From CAYXBG01 sp964463145 (GTDB lineage: Bacteria; Acidobacteriota; UBA6911; RPQK01; CBDAPI01): a stretch of 26,275 nucleotides of DNA. Of this stretch, positions 15,600-24,293 are shown one piece after another. How positions within the stretch are numbered: position 1 is the first letter of the stretch; the number at the start of each line of letters is the position of its first letter. The notes beneath the pieces were generated by a model. That model saw only the letters and a program-made list of their open reading frames with translations, was not told where the DNA came from and searched no databases. The stretch covers positions 1 to 26,275 of the forward strand of contig CAYXBG010000019.1 of assembly GCA_964463145.1 (NCBI GenBank), read 5' to 3'. The translations under genes were made by a program, and so were the position numbers.

Positions 15600-17105
15600 T
15601 TGAAAAAACATCTAAGCTCTCCGGGAAAATCCCCCAAGCACAAAGTTACTCTTCACTTCCGTCTTTCTTGCGTCACGAAGAATGCACGCCATCTCATTTC
15701 TTTTTCATTTCTCCTAGTATGCCTAGGATGCGCTAACTCCCAAAAGGCACCCAATATTCTTTTCATCGCTGTGGATGATTTGCGAGTAGAACTAGGCTCA
15801 TACGGAGGCTCTCATGTCATCTCTCCAAACATTGATAAGCTAGCGTCTCAAGGGACCCTTTTCGAGCGAGCCTACTGCCAACAGCCAGTCTGCAATCCTT
15901 CTAGGGCCTCGGTCCTGACCGGAATGCGACCTGATACTCTTCGTGTCTGGGATCTCCTGACTCATTTCCGGGAAAACGCACCCGATGCGGTCACCCTCCC
16001 CCAGTTATTCAAAAGAAACGGCTATCACGCCCAAGCTGTGGGAAAGATCTATCACAATTGGCGTCAGGATGAATGGAAGGGCGACCGGGACTCTTGGAGT
16101 GTTCCTTCCGTGTTGCATTACAATCGTCATGGGAACGACACCCCACAAATAGAGGGCCCTATTCCACCCAATTTAGCATCCGGTAGGGCTGGTATTGAAA
16201 ATCGTGATGTTCCTGATAACGCTTACTTCGATGGACGCGTATCGGAAAAGGCCATCGAAACTTTACGAGAGGTTAGCGAAAATAAGACTCCTTTCTTCCT
16301 AGCCGTTGGGTTTTGGAAACCACATCTACCGTTCAATGCTCCAAAAAAATACTGGGACCTATACGAACGCGAAACAATTCCCATTCCGGATCATGTGACG
16401 CCACCCAGAGACATACCCGAAATCGCTCTTACTAGTGACCGCTATCTCGATGGCCCCGACTCAGAGAGACTCCGTGAAATGCATCACGGCCATCTAGCAG
16501 CCATAAGTTACCTTGACGCCCAGGTGGGTCGAGTTCTAGATGAACTGGACAGACTCAACCTTAGAGAAAACACTATCATTGTGTTCTGGTCCGATCATGG
16601 ATTACACGTAGGGGAACACGGACTGACCCGAAAAACCACAGCCTTTGAACTCGATGCTCATGTCCCGCTCATTATCACAACCCCTCAACATACTCCGGGC
16701 CAGAGAGCTACCGCCCTGGTGGAATTACTGGATCTGTATCCGACTCTTACCGAACTTGCAGGATTACTACCCCCTGAACAATTAGAGGGCACCTCTCTAG
16801 TCCCCTTACTCGAAGACCCTAATTCCCATGTTAAATCCGCTGCGCTGACCCAAACACCACGCCCTAACTACCCTCGAGGAAAACCACCAGAAATAATGGG
16901 CTACTCGATGCGCACTCCACAATACCGCTATACGGAGTGGCGCAATTTCAGAACTGGGGATGTCGAAGCGCTAGAACTCTACGATCACAATGAAGATCCA
17001 TTGGAGATGACTAATCTTGCAGGGCAAGCCCCCCATGGGGAGACAGTTGACAGACTGTCCGGACAACTAGGGCTGATCATAGAAAAGCCAGAGGAGCAAC
17101 CTTAA
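15600..17105 (+). CDS. Iduronate-2-sulfatase-like sulfatase
   Basis: The TTG at 15600 is preferred: GGAG (15587-15590) lies 9 nt upstream. The frame also opens at a TTG at 15585. The protein has about 501 residues with a long basic N-region and a hydrophobic signal ending LLVCLGCANS. Sulfatase (PF00884) features are clear: metal-binding VDDLR, and the maturation motif C-N-P-S-R-A-S with C98 as the residue converted to formylglycine, preceded by YCQQPV. Later blocks are VGKIYH, FWKPHLPFNAP and WSDHGLHVGEHG. The order and spacing match the iduronate-2-sulfatase-like subgroup abundant in marine polysaccharide degraders. It would remove sulfate esters outside the cytoplasm. No formylglycine-generating enzyme lies in the window, so maturation must be supplied in trans. 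Confidence 0.9.
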   Translation: MKKHLSSPGKSPKHKVTLHFRLSCVTKNARHLISFSFLLVCLGCANSQKAPNILFIAVDDLRVELGSYGGSHVISPNIDKLASQGTLFERAYCQQPVCNPSRASVLTGMRPDTLRVWDLLTHFRENAPDAVTLPQLFKRNGYHAQAVGKIYHNWRQDEWKGDRDSWSVPSVLHYNRHGNDTPQIEGPIPPNLASGRAGIENRDVPDNAYFDGRVSEKAIETLREVSENKTPFFLAVGFWKPHLPFNAPKKYWDLYERETIPIPDHVTPPRDIPEIALTSDRYLDGPDSERLREMHHGHLAAISYLDAQVGRVLDELDRLNLRENTIIVFWSDHGLHVGEHGLTRKTTAFELDAHVPLIITTPQHTPGQRATALVELLDLYPTLTELAGLLPPEQLEGTSLVPLLEDPNSHVKSAALTQTPRPNYPRGKPPEIMGYSMRTPQYRYTEWRNFRTGDVEALELYDHNEDPLEMTNLAGQAPHGETVDRLSGQLGLIIEKPEEQP

Positions 17106-17138
17106 CCAGTTCTTGGAATATCACCAGAACGATGATAC

Positions 17139-17159
17139 TCGGACTGAACTTCAGTCCGA
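17139..17159. terminator. Bidirectional terminator-like hairpin
   Basis: TCGGACTGA (17139-17147) and TCAGTCCGA (17151-17159) form a perfect 9 bp stem with a 3-nt ACT loop, between the convergent sulfatase and small-subunit genes and ending at the latter's stop codon. Neither side has a strong T-run, but position and stem strength support a shared terminator. Confidence 0.6.
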
Positions 17160-17882
17160 CTAATTATCCTCATCAATCCAAGGCCTGCGACTCATAACGT
17201 GATCAATAGCTTCTTGGGGAACACTGTAGCGGTTCCAATAACCATTCCCCTGATAGCCTACGTCCCTGATTCCTATTGGACTTGTATAAAACGCATCAGC
17301 ACTCATCCGGCGAATCCAGGCAAAAAATCGGACCCCAGGACCAAGACCGTTAGTTGGCTCTGTCGTATATTCCTGAAAACCTTCATACTCAGGCCTATCC
17401 TCAAACTTGAAACCAGCACTGCTTTCTTTCCTCTTTAAAACTAGGCGATGAGCCTCTTCGGATAAAAGGTCGAGTATTAATATTTGGTCCTCCGTCTTAC
17501 TTTCGACAAATTGGTGAGTAACGCGATCTATCGAAAATTGATCCAACCAAAGGAGTCCTCCTGTATAGATCTCTCCTAGAGCTTCATTCTGGCTACAGAG
17601 AAGATCTATGAATTCCCCAGCACCCGCATCTACTGCACTACCCGATTCCTCATCGGCAGGTATAATCAATTCGGCAAGCCTCCTAATGGTTCGGTACTCG
17701 TGCTGGTTGAAAAACTTCAGAGAATAAGTCCCAGTGACCTCCTTCTCCTTCTCAGCCAGTCCGTGTACATGTCGACCTGCCTGCAAACTCAGAGTTCCGG
17801 CCCCCGTGGCTGTCATTGCGACAGCAATAGTCCGAAGCATGTCACGCCTGGAAACTTCCTCGTTGATATCATGGCTAAACAT
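17160..17882 (-). CDS. Gluconate 2-dehydrogenase subunit 3-like small subunit, module 2
   Basis: This 240-residue protein carries a clear TAT signal (VSRRDMLRTIAVAMTATGAG). The family region (PF13618) includes RTIRRLAELIIPADEESG, GEFIDLLCSQNEALGEIY and FYTSPIGIRDVGYQGN. It should carry its GMC partner across the membrane as a hitchhiker complex and stabilise it. Its ATG overlaps the last 8 bases of the upstream GMC gene, with GAGGG 6 nt before, so the two are translationally coupled. The gene order (catalytic then small) is opposite to module 1. The cytochrome subunit is absent nearby. Confidence 0.87.
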   Translation of the reverse strand: MFSHDINEEVSRRDMLRTIAVAMTATGAGTLSLQAGRHVHGLAEKEKEVTGTYSLKFFNQHEYRTIRRLAELIIPADEESGSAVDAGAGEFIDLLCSQNEALGEIYTGGLLWLDQFSIDRVTHQFVESKTEDQILILDLLSEEAHRLVLKRKESSAGFKFEDRPEYEGFQEYTTEPTNGLGPGVRFFAWIRRMSADAFYTSPIGIRDVGYQGNGYWNRYSVPQEAIDHVMSRRPWIDEDN

Positions 17883-19599
17883 TGCCGGCCCTCATTTCCT
17901 CAGCAAGATACTCAGATGCTCGCCAAGACAAGGCATTTATTGTAAGAGTAGGATTCTTGTCTGGATTACTCACAAAGGCACCTCCATCAACAACGAATAG
18001 GTTGTCTACAGCATGTGCCTGGTTGAACTTGTTGAGGACTGATGTGCGCGGATCTTCACCCATCCGCACTGTCCCAACCTCATGAATAATAGTGCCTGGG
18101 ATAGAAATGCCTTGCCTCTCAAAGACCTGCTGACCAATCCCGCCTACCGATCCACCCATAGTCTCTATAATATCCTTGAATGTCTGTTCCATGTGCCGTG
18201 CCTGCTTCCATTCGTGATCTGTCCAACCAAAATGGAATTTCAAGACGGGGATTCCGTACTTGTCAACGGTATCAGGGTCAATCCCACAATAACTTTGCTG
18301 GTTGGGAATCATCTCACCACGCCCCGCAAGACCAATAAAACCACCATACTCACGACGGATCTTGGCCTTCAGGGCCTCACCATACCCTCCATGACGTTCG
18401 ATCGTACGTCCACCGAACCCAATCCTAGGCATGCGATAACCACCCCCGATCTCAATATGGTACCCACGAGGAAAGTCTTTATTTTTCTTGTCGAGCCCCC
18501 ACCAAGGCATATAAAGATGGGCTCCCCCAAAGCCATCGGTATCATAAGTCTTCATGCCTTCTAACCCCGGCACATAGCCCCATACGCTAAAACCAACCGT
18601 ATCCATCAGGAAACGTCCGACAACACCAGAATCATTAGCCAAACCCCTTGGGAAGCGGCTAGATTGGGAGTTAAGAAGAAGACGGGCCGACTCACAAGTA
18701 CTGGCGGCAACAACTATAACGCGGCCATGTATTTGCCGTTCAGCCCGAGCCCGCTTGTCGATGTAAGAAACCGCAGTGGCCTTCCCATCATTATCAGTGA
18801 GGATTTCACGAGCCATGGCATTGTCAAAAATCGTGAGCTTGCCCGTTTTCATCGCAGGGAAAATGTCTACTTGACTCGATGAATAAGTCGAAGCTGTTTT
18901 ACATCCTCGGTAACACTGTCCACAGTAATGACAGGCTTGCCGTCCGTTATGAGGCCTCGTAATCACAGCCCGTCTGTTGGGTATACAGGGGATTCCTAAC
19001 TCTTGGCATGCCCCTTGAATAAGTAATTCGTGAGCCTTAGGTGGAGGAGGGTCTTGAAAAATCCCATCCGGAGCGCTTCGGATTCCCTCATGGGTCCCGG
19101 TTACTCCAATAAATGCTTCGGTTTTGTCGTAATAGGGAGAAAGGTCTTCGTAAGAGATAGGCCAATTGGATCCCAGGCCATCTTGATCGTAAGGCTTAAA
19201 GTCATAATCACTAAATCTAAATGACATGCGGCCATAGTGATTGGTGCGACCTCCTATGACTCGAGAGCGAAACCATAGGAACTGGCTACCGTCAGCAACG
19301 GTGTAAGGTTCACCGTCCAATTGCCATCCACCATCGGTGGCCGAAAAGTATCCAAAATGTTTACCTTTACCAAAGTACCTTTTCCCTCCTTCTTCTGCTC
19401 CTCGATGATCGACTTCATAGGGCCACATGTGCTCCTTGAAATCCCGAGAGGGGTTCACCATTGGCCCTGCCTCAAGAAGAGCCACCTCTAGTCCCAAGTC
19501 AGTAAGAACCCTGACGGCCGTACCGCCACCAGCACCAGACCCGATTACAACGACATCATATTTCTTGGGACTCCTACGAAGATTCGCCACAGAAATCAT
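17875..19599 (-). CDS. GMC-family FAD dehydrogenase with four-cysteine cluster, module 2
   Basis: The protein has 574 residues. FAD-binding GSGAGG is at 20-25, and GRTNHYGRMSFRFSDYDF and the C-domain with HEVGTVRMG and KNPTLTINAL supply the GMC signature and the active-site His and Asn. Cysteines C223, C226, C229 and C233 (C-HY-C-GQ-C-YRG-C) give a ferredoxin-like C-X2-C-X2-C-X3-C. This contains the C-X5-C-X3-C of 3Fe-4S sugar dehydrogenases plus one more cysteine. No signal peptide is present, so export would be with the TAT-type small subunit encoded immediately downstream. Substrate is probably a sugar, glycoside or sugar acid. It diverges from the beta-propeller gene across 163 bp. No Shine-Dalgarno is visible before the ATG. 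Confidence 0.88.
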   Translation of the reverse strand: MISVANLRRSPKKYDVVVIGSGAGGGTAVRVLTDLGLEVALLEAGPMVNPSRDFKEHMWPYEVDHRGAEEGGKRYFGKGKHFGYFSATDGGWQLDGEPYTVADGSQFLWFRSRVIGGRTNHYGRMSFRFSDYDFKPYDQDGLGSNWPISYEDLSPYYDKTEAFIGVTGTHEGIRSAPDGIFQDPPPPKAHELLIQGACQELGIPCIPNRRAVITRPHNGRQACHYCGQCYRGCKTASTYSSSQVDIFPAMKTGKLTIFDNAMAREILTDNDGKATAVSYIDKRARAERQIHGRVIVVAASTCESARLLLNSQSSRFPRGLANDSGVVGRFLMDTVGFSVWGYVPGLEGMKTYDTDGFGGAHLYMPWWGLDKKNKDFPRGYHIEIGGGYRMPRIGFGGRTIERHGGYGEALKAKIRREYGGFIGLAGRGEMIPNQQSYCGIDPDTVDKYGIPVLKFHFGWTDHEWKQARHMEQTFKDIIETMGGSVGGIGQQVFERQGISIPGTIIHEVGTVRMGEDPRTSVLNKFNQAHAVDNLFVVDGGAFVSNPDKNPTLTINALSWRASEYLAEEMRAGNV

Positions 19600-19622
19600 T
19601 AAACCACGCAGTGTTATTTTTT

Positions 19623-19639
19623 GGAAGAATCATACTTCC
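19623..19639. promoter_or_regulatory. Inverted repeat in divergent promoter region
   Basis: GGAAG (19623-19627) and CTTCC (19635-19639) flank a 7 bp spacer, 24 bp before the GMC start on the minus strand. It could be an operator or a leader hairpin. The short arms keep confidence low. Confidence 0.25.
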
Positions 19640-19708
19640 GAACCTGAAATTCAGCACCATAAACTAGATAAAAATAAAGATCCACCCTTAGAAAACACCC
19701 ACTAGGAC

Positions 19709-19736
19709 TTGTCAAGCCCTTCGGGATGTTTATGAT
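19709..19736 (+). promoter_or_regulatory. Sigma70-like promoter for the propeller/TPR/hydroxylase operon
   Basis: TTGTCA (19709-19714) and TATGAT (19731-19736) are separated by 16 bp and together fit a housekeeping promoter with one mismatch in each box. Transcription would begin near 19743, giving a leader of about 20 nt without a Shine-Dalgarno before the ATG at 19763. Confidence 0.5.
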
Positions 19737-19762
19737 AGTTCTAACTGAAAATTCCTAAACTT

Positions 19763-20899
19763 ATGCAGGAAAGGCTCCAAGTGCTCAAAAAAAATCAGGT
19801 TGCTTTCAATTTGACAGTTTGGTTACTGGCCATTGGCTTTGTCCAATCTCATCCTCACGATGGAGTGCATCCACACACTTCCACTCCTCGTCACACAATT
19901 CTCGAGACGAACCAGATTCCCCCTGCAACCAGCGGTCAGGGAGACCTGAAGTTCCGCGTTGTCTTTACCGGAAGCCATCTACCTCCAGATGCGATCTCAG
20001 TACTTAACTCTGCACATGGAGGATTTGCTATCGATCGCCGAGAAGGAAAAGGTCAAGTTTACTTTGCCCTGCCGGGCGCTGGGATCATTAAGATAAGCGC
20101 TGACTTGCAATCCACCAAACTGCTCGAAAGTTCTACCCTCATAAAGAATGCCAACATGCACAATACGACCATTTGGTACGATCAAGATGGTACTCCTTTC
20201 CTGACATTCCCTGGCAACTCAGTTGGCCAGATTTTCACGACTACCCTGGATGGGGAATTGGTTCATACACTCCCTGCACCCGACTCGGAGGATGACTTCG
20301 ACCATCCAACAGTGAACTCCTATTTCGGGTCCGGTCGGAAGTTTGCTCCTACAGACGTAGACTATCTAAATCATAGGTTATACGTGGCAACTGGTTATTC
20401 CACACTTGATTATGTTCTGACCGCTTCTGTCGAATCAACCAACCCAATGAGCATCCAGTGGGCAAGTCTAGTGTTCGGAGGAAGAGGCGACAGACCCGGA
20501 CAACTTATGAAGGGGCACGGCATTACGGTCTCCCCCAACCAACGCCGGATCGATGTAGCAGATCGTTCCGTTTCTGAGATCGACCGCTTCACACCGTTAG
20601 GACACTATCGCTCCACATGGCACCTCCCCTCAGGTGCATACCCCTGCGACATCGATTATCACAAAGACCTAGCGATCGTGGGATGCTTACATGGCCCCGA
20701 TCGTAGTAAGGGCGCTCCCATCTATCTTCTCAGGGACGGTGCAGTAGTCTCCACTGTCATGCCCAAAGAAGATCTTGGCCTGGAAAACTTCCAGCATATC
20801 CATAATGCGGTTTTGCACGAGGTGAAAGGAAAACTCTACATCATTGCCCAGGCTTGGAACCCTGGAGATTTTGCCATTCTAGAACAAACTAGCCCGTGA
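19763..20899 (+). CDS. Exported beta-propeller protein with His-rich N-terminus
   Basis: This 378-residue protein has a signal peptide (AFNLTVWLLAIGFVQS) and then a histidine-rich start (HPHDGVHPHTSTPRH, five His in 15 residues). The rest is a repeated strand pattern of an NHL/six-bladed propeller type: GGFAIDRREGKGQVYFA, TTIWYDQDGTPFLTFP, TDVDYLNHRLYVATGY, GITVSPNQRRIDVADRS, DIDYHKDLAIVGCLHG and HIHNAVLHEVKGKLYIIAQ. I do not recognise a specific enzyme. Propellers of this sort bind ligands or hydrolyse lactones. It starts the likely operon of three genes, and its TGA overlaps the ribosome-binding region of the next gene. Confidence 0.7.
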   Translation: MQERLQVLKKNQVAFNLTVWLLAIGFVQSHPHDGVHPHTSTPRHTILETNQIPPATSGQGDLKFRVVFTGSHLPPDAISVLNSAHGGFAIDRREGKGQVYFALPGAGIIKISADLQSTKLLESSTLIKNANMHNTTIWYDQDGTPFLTFPGNSVGQIFTTTLDGELVHTLPAPDSEDDFDHPTVNSYFGSGRKFAPTDVDYLNHRLYVATGYSTLDYVLTASVESTNPMSIQWASLVFGGRGDRPGQLMKGHGITVSPNQRRIDVADRSVSEIDRFTPLGHYRSTWHLPSGAYPCDIDYHKDLAIVGCLHGPDRSKGAPIYLLRDGAVVSTVMPKEDLGLENFQHIHNAVLHEVKGKLYIIAQAWNPGDFAILEQTSP

Positions 20900-20907
20900 G
20901 GAATATC

Positions 20908-21924
20908 ATGAAATTTTTCTGCAGAAACAGTATTTGGCTGATAGTACTAGCCTCTCTCGCCTCAACCTTGGTAGGGCAAGATCCGATCCCGGCACCGGCT
21001 GGGATACCTGTTGAATCCGATTGGCTTTACAGGCAGCACTATGCCCAAGTCCAACAAATACTGGGCCTCCCCTTGAGTGAAAGGGAAGCGCGCTTGACCA
21101 GTTACAATAGCAAGCTCCCATCGAAGGCTAAAGTCAGGCAATTCATGCCTAACTTTTTCGGTCAGATTGCCAAGGATTATCAAACCGCAGGCCACTCAGC
21201 CAAGTCTGATGCCTTGAAGAAAAAAATTGTAAAGCTCTTCCCGAGTGTGGTGCCAAAAGTGACTCCGGAACAAGAATTACAAATGGCCTATCAGCAGAAA
21301 AATTATGCCAAGGCGACACAACTGGGAGAAAAGCTGTACGCCTCAAAACCTACTACTGCAACCGCCTCAATCCTGGCATACAGTTACATGAATACTAAGA
21401 ACACAGCCAAAGCTGCAGCATACAGTGAGAAAGCCCTATCAGCTCTAGGAGCAAAGGAAGGATCTTTCTACGCTCTATACTTAGCAGAACACTACACAGG
21501 ACAGCAGGACATCGCCAAAGCAGTCTATTATTACGACCAACTCATCAGATCTTTTCCAAACTCGGCCCCCCCAGGATGGCAAGGTAGTCGCTGGGCCGCA
21601 ACCCTTGGACAAGCCCACTCTTTAAAGGCTACCGACGCCTATATGAGACAAAGATATGCAGATGCTATCAGTAGTTATTACGAGTCACTTAAGTATGTCC
21701 CTAAGAATGAGCAGGCTTACTTATTCATCGGCTTGAGTCACTGGAAGGAAAAGGAGTTTGATCAAGCAATGGGGGCCTTTGCTATAGCCTCCGTTCTTAA
21801 CAAACCTGGATCAGCAAAGGCACGCGACTATTTGGAGCAAATCTTCGAAGCTCGCAATCCAGACAGCGATTCCCTGGATGGAGTAAACGCCATTCTCGAA
21901 CAGGCCCGCTCTGCAATCCAATAA
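20908..21924 (+). CDS. Exported TPR-repeat protein
   Basis: The ATG at 20908 is preferred over the GTG at 20896 because GAGG (20898-20901), overlapping the preceding stop, is 6 nt upstream. The 338-residue product has a signal peptide ending LASTLVGQD and helical repeats. The most TPR-like are QKNYAKATQLGEKLYASKP, NTKNTAKAAAYSEKALSAL, TGQQDIAKAVYYYDQLIRSFPN, QRYADAISSYYESLKYVPKN and EKEFDQAMGAFAIASVLNK. TPR proteins are scaffolds, and no enzymatic motif is visible. It lies between the propeller gene and the molybdenum hydroxylase gene (23 bp gap), so it may assemble or anchor one of these proteins. Confidence 0.78.
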   Translation: MKFFCRNSIWLIVLASLASTLVGQDPIPAPAGIPVESDWLYRQHYAQVQQILGLPLSEREARLTSYNSKLPSKAKVRQFMPNFFGQIAKDYQTAGHSAKSDALKKKIVKLFPSVVPKVTPEQELQMAYQQKNYAKATQLGEKLYASKPTTATASILAYSYMNTKNTAKAAAYSEKALSALGAKEGSFYALYLAEHYTGQQDIAKAVYYYDQLIRSFPNSAPPGWQGSRWAATLGQAHSLKATDAYMRQRYADAISSYYESLKYVPKNEQAYLFIGLSHWKEKEFDQAMGAFAIASVLNKPGSAKARDYLEQIFEARNPDSDSLDGVNAILEQARSAIQ

Positions 21925-21947
21925 GTAAAAACGAGTATCGGACCTCT

Positions 21948-24269
21948 GTGCAAAGTCCTATCCCACAATTCATTGGCGCTCACATTCGAAGACGTGAAGA
22001 CCCCAACCTCGTCACCGGCCGAGGTCGCTTTGTAGCTGACTTCCGCCTGGAAGACACCCTCCATATGGCCGTCTGTCGTAGTCCTTACGGTCATGCAGAG
22101 ATTCTGAGCATTGACAAAAGTAGTTCGGAAGCCATACCAGGTGTACTCGGCGTTCTCACAGCATCCGAAATTAATTCCTTGGTTCATGAGAGCATGCCTG
22201 TAGTGAGCGGTGTCTTAGTGGGAGACTACGACGAATTGGTCATTCCAAAGCAAAGCCCCCTACAGTCGGACAAGGTCCGATATTTCGGAGATCCTGTCGC
22301 CATTGTCCTGGCCGAATCTCCCTACATTGCAGCTGACGCATTGGAAAAACTCTACGTCGAGTACAAGCCGTTGTCAGTTACTTCATCATCTTGTCCAGAT
22401 CCTAATCGTCCTGTTGAGCCTCTTCACGAACAATCGAGTGACAACTCTGCGTTTGTTTGGAATGCTTCCTCCGGAGATGTCACTAAAAGCTTTGTCGATT
22501 CTGATATCACAGTGGAATTGCCTGTCAGAATACAACGTCTTATCCCTGGGGCGATGGAACCCAGGGCGGTACTCGCTCATTACGTGGACGAACAATTCAC
22601 CATCTGGTCATCTACTCAGATTCCACATGGCCTGAGAGATAACCTTGTAAACATTCTCAACGTCCCGGAAAAAGAAATCCGTGTGGTTGCCCCCGAAGTA
22701 GGTGGAGGTTTTGGGGCAAAAAGCAACATTTACCCTGAAGAGGTGCTCGTACCTTTAATGGCGCGCCAGTTTGGTCGTCCGGTGCGATGGGTGGCCTCTA
22801 GAAGTGAAGACTATCAATCCACTAGTCATGGTCGTGATCAGCAGAACTCGATACGGCTGGCAGCTACCTCAGAAGGCAAAATCACGGCGGTGGACCTAGA
22901 GGTAGTAGCCAACTGTGGAGCGTATCATGGACGTGTCACCCCCTGTGTGGCGCCCTTCACGGGGATGATGATATCTGGCGTTTACGATATCCCTAATGGC
23001 AGAGCGAAGGTTAAAGGAGTTTTCACAAATACATCACCCATGGAACCCTATCGCGGTGCCGGCCGGCCCGAGGCAGCCTACATGATCGAAAGAGGCGTCG
23101 ACGCCCTCGCAAAAAAGCTGGGGATAGACCCTGCCGAATTACGTCGCCGGAACTTTATACAACCAGATAAATTCCCTTTCGAATCTCTCTTTGGGCTTCA
23201 TTATGACAGTGGAAATTATGATAGAGCCCTGCAAAAAGCACTCCAATTGGTAGACTACTCTGAACTCCGTCGAAAACAACAACTCGCCAGAGAGAATAAT
23301 TCCCGATTGATAGGAATTGGCATTTCGGCCTATGTCGAGATCTGTGGATTTGGCCCTTGGGAAAGTGGGGCCGTCCACGTCAGACCTGACGGCAAGGTAA
23401 CCGTATTAACGGGATCCTCTCCCCAGGGACAAGGACACGAGACAACTTGGGCCCAGATTTGCGCAGAGGTACTTCAAGTGCCAATAGAAGATGTCGACGT
23501 CAAGCACAGTGATACTGCTATCGTACAGCGTGGTATTGGAACTTTTGGAAGTCGTAGCGTACCGGTCGGGGCATCTGCTGTTTATAAATCCTCTGAAATT
23601 GTCATACAGGGAGCTCGTGAAATTGCAGCCAACCTAATGGAGGCTGCTCCAGCCGATATAGTCCTAGAAGAAGGTTCTTTCCAGGTCGTGGGCTCACCTC
23701 AATTCTCACTAAACTGGGAACAAATCGTGTCTGCAGCCTATGCCGAAGGGGCCAACCCTAACTGGAAAGAACTGTTGAGTGCCGATTTAGACTATGAACC
23801 GGAAGGCGAGACCTACCCTTTTGGGATTCACATCTGCATTATTGAGATCGATTCTGACACCGGAAAAGTAGAGATTGTTAGGTTCGTGACTGTTGACGAT
23901 TGTGGCCATGTTATCAATCCCCTTCTAGCTCAAGGCCAGGTCCACGGAGGACTGGCGCAGGGAATCGGGCAAGCGCTTTACGAAGAGGCTGTGTACGATA
24001 CAGAAGGAACCTTGAGCACTGGAACTTTACTGGATTACACACTCCCCAAGGCACATCAACTTCCTTCTTACGAAACCAACAGAACTGAGACCCGCACACC
24101 CCTAAATCCACTCGGGGCAAAGGGAATTGGAGAGGCTGCTACCATCGGGTCAACCCCTGCTACTGTAAATGCGGTCGTGGACGCACTCTCACATCTGGGC
24201 ATTACTCACATAGACACTCCACTGACTCCCGAGAAGATCTGGAGAGAAATACAGGCTGCCCAAACTTGA
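21948..24269 (+). CDS. Molybdenum hydroxylase large subunit (CoxL/XDH-like)
   Basis: This 773-residue protein starts at a GTG. It has the aldehyde oxidase/xanthine dehydrogenase hammerhead domain (PF01315: GRGRFVADFRLEDTLHMA) and the Moco-binding domains (PF02738/PF20256). Motifs include VAPEVGGGFGAKSN, MEPYRGAGRPEAAY, GSSPQGQGHETTWAQI and the catalytic E729 in GAKGIGEAA. The PYRGAGR motif differs from the AYRCSFR loop of true form I CO dehydrogenase and suggests a form II-like or other hydroxylase of an aldehyde, aromatic or N-heterocycle. The usual FAD (medium) and 2Fe-2S (small) subunits are not encoded nearby, and there is no signal peptide. Length is normal for the family. It ends the plus-strand operon and converges with the SMP-30 gene. 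Confidence 0.88.
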   Translation: MQSPIPQFIGAHIRRREDPNLVTGRGRFVADFRLEDTLHMAVCRSPYGHAEILSIDKSSSEAIPGVLGVLTASEINSLVHESMPVVSGVLVGDYDELVIPKQSPLQSDKVRYFGDPVAIVLAESPYIAADALEKLYVEYKPLSVTSSSCPDPNRPVEPLHEQSSDNSAFVWNASSGDVTKSFVDSDITVELPVRIQRLIPGAMEPRAVLAHYVDEQFTIWSSTQIPHGLRDNLVNILNVPEKEIRVVAPEVGGGFGAKSNIYPEEVLVPLMARQFGRPVRWVASRSEDYQSTSHGRDQQNSIRLAATSEGKITAVDLEVVANCGAYHGRVTPCVAPFTGMMISGVYDIPNGRAKVKGVFTNTSPMEPYRGAGRPEAAYMIERGVDALAKKLGIDPAELRRRNFIQPDKFPFESLFGLHYDSGNYDRALQKALQLVDYSELRRKQQLARENNSRLIGIGISAYVEICGFGPWESGAVHVRPDGKVTVLTGSSPQGQGHETTWAQICAEVLQVPIEDVDVKHSDTAIVQRGIGTFGSRSVPVGASAVYKSSEIVIQGAREIAANLMEAAPADIVLEEGSFQVVGSPQFSLNWEQIVSAAYAEGANPNWKELLSADLDYEPEGETYPFGIHICIIEIDSDTGKVEIVRFVTVDDCGHVINPLLAQGQVHGGLAQGIGQALYEEAVYDTEGTLSTGTLLDYTLPKAHQLPSYETNRTETRTPLNPLGAKGIGEAATIGSTPATVNAVVDALSHLGITHIDTPLTPEKIWREIQAAQT

Positions 24270-24293
24270 TCAGATTCGGAATACTCCGCAAGA

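Noticed and set aside
18082..18564. 160-codon plus-strand ORF
   Set aside because: It is fully antisense to the well-supported GMC dehydrogenase of module 2, and its translation has no coherent family pattern.
21948..24269. Aerobic carbon monoxide dehydrogenase CoxL form I
   Set aside because: The diagnostic AYRCSFR loop is absent; the sequence reads PYRGAGR, and the medium and small subunits are missing.
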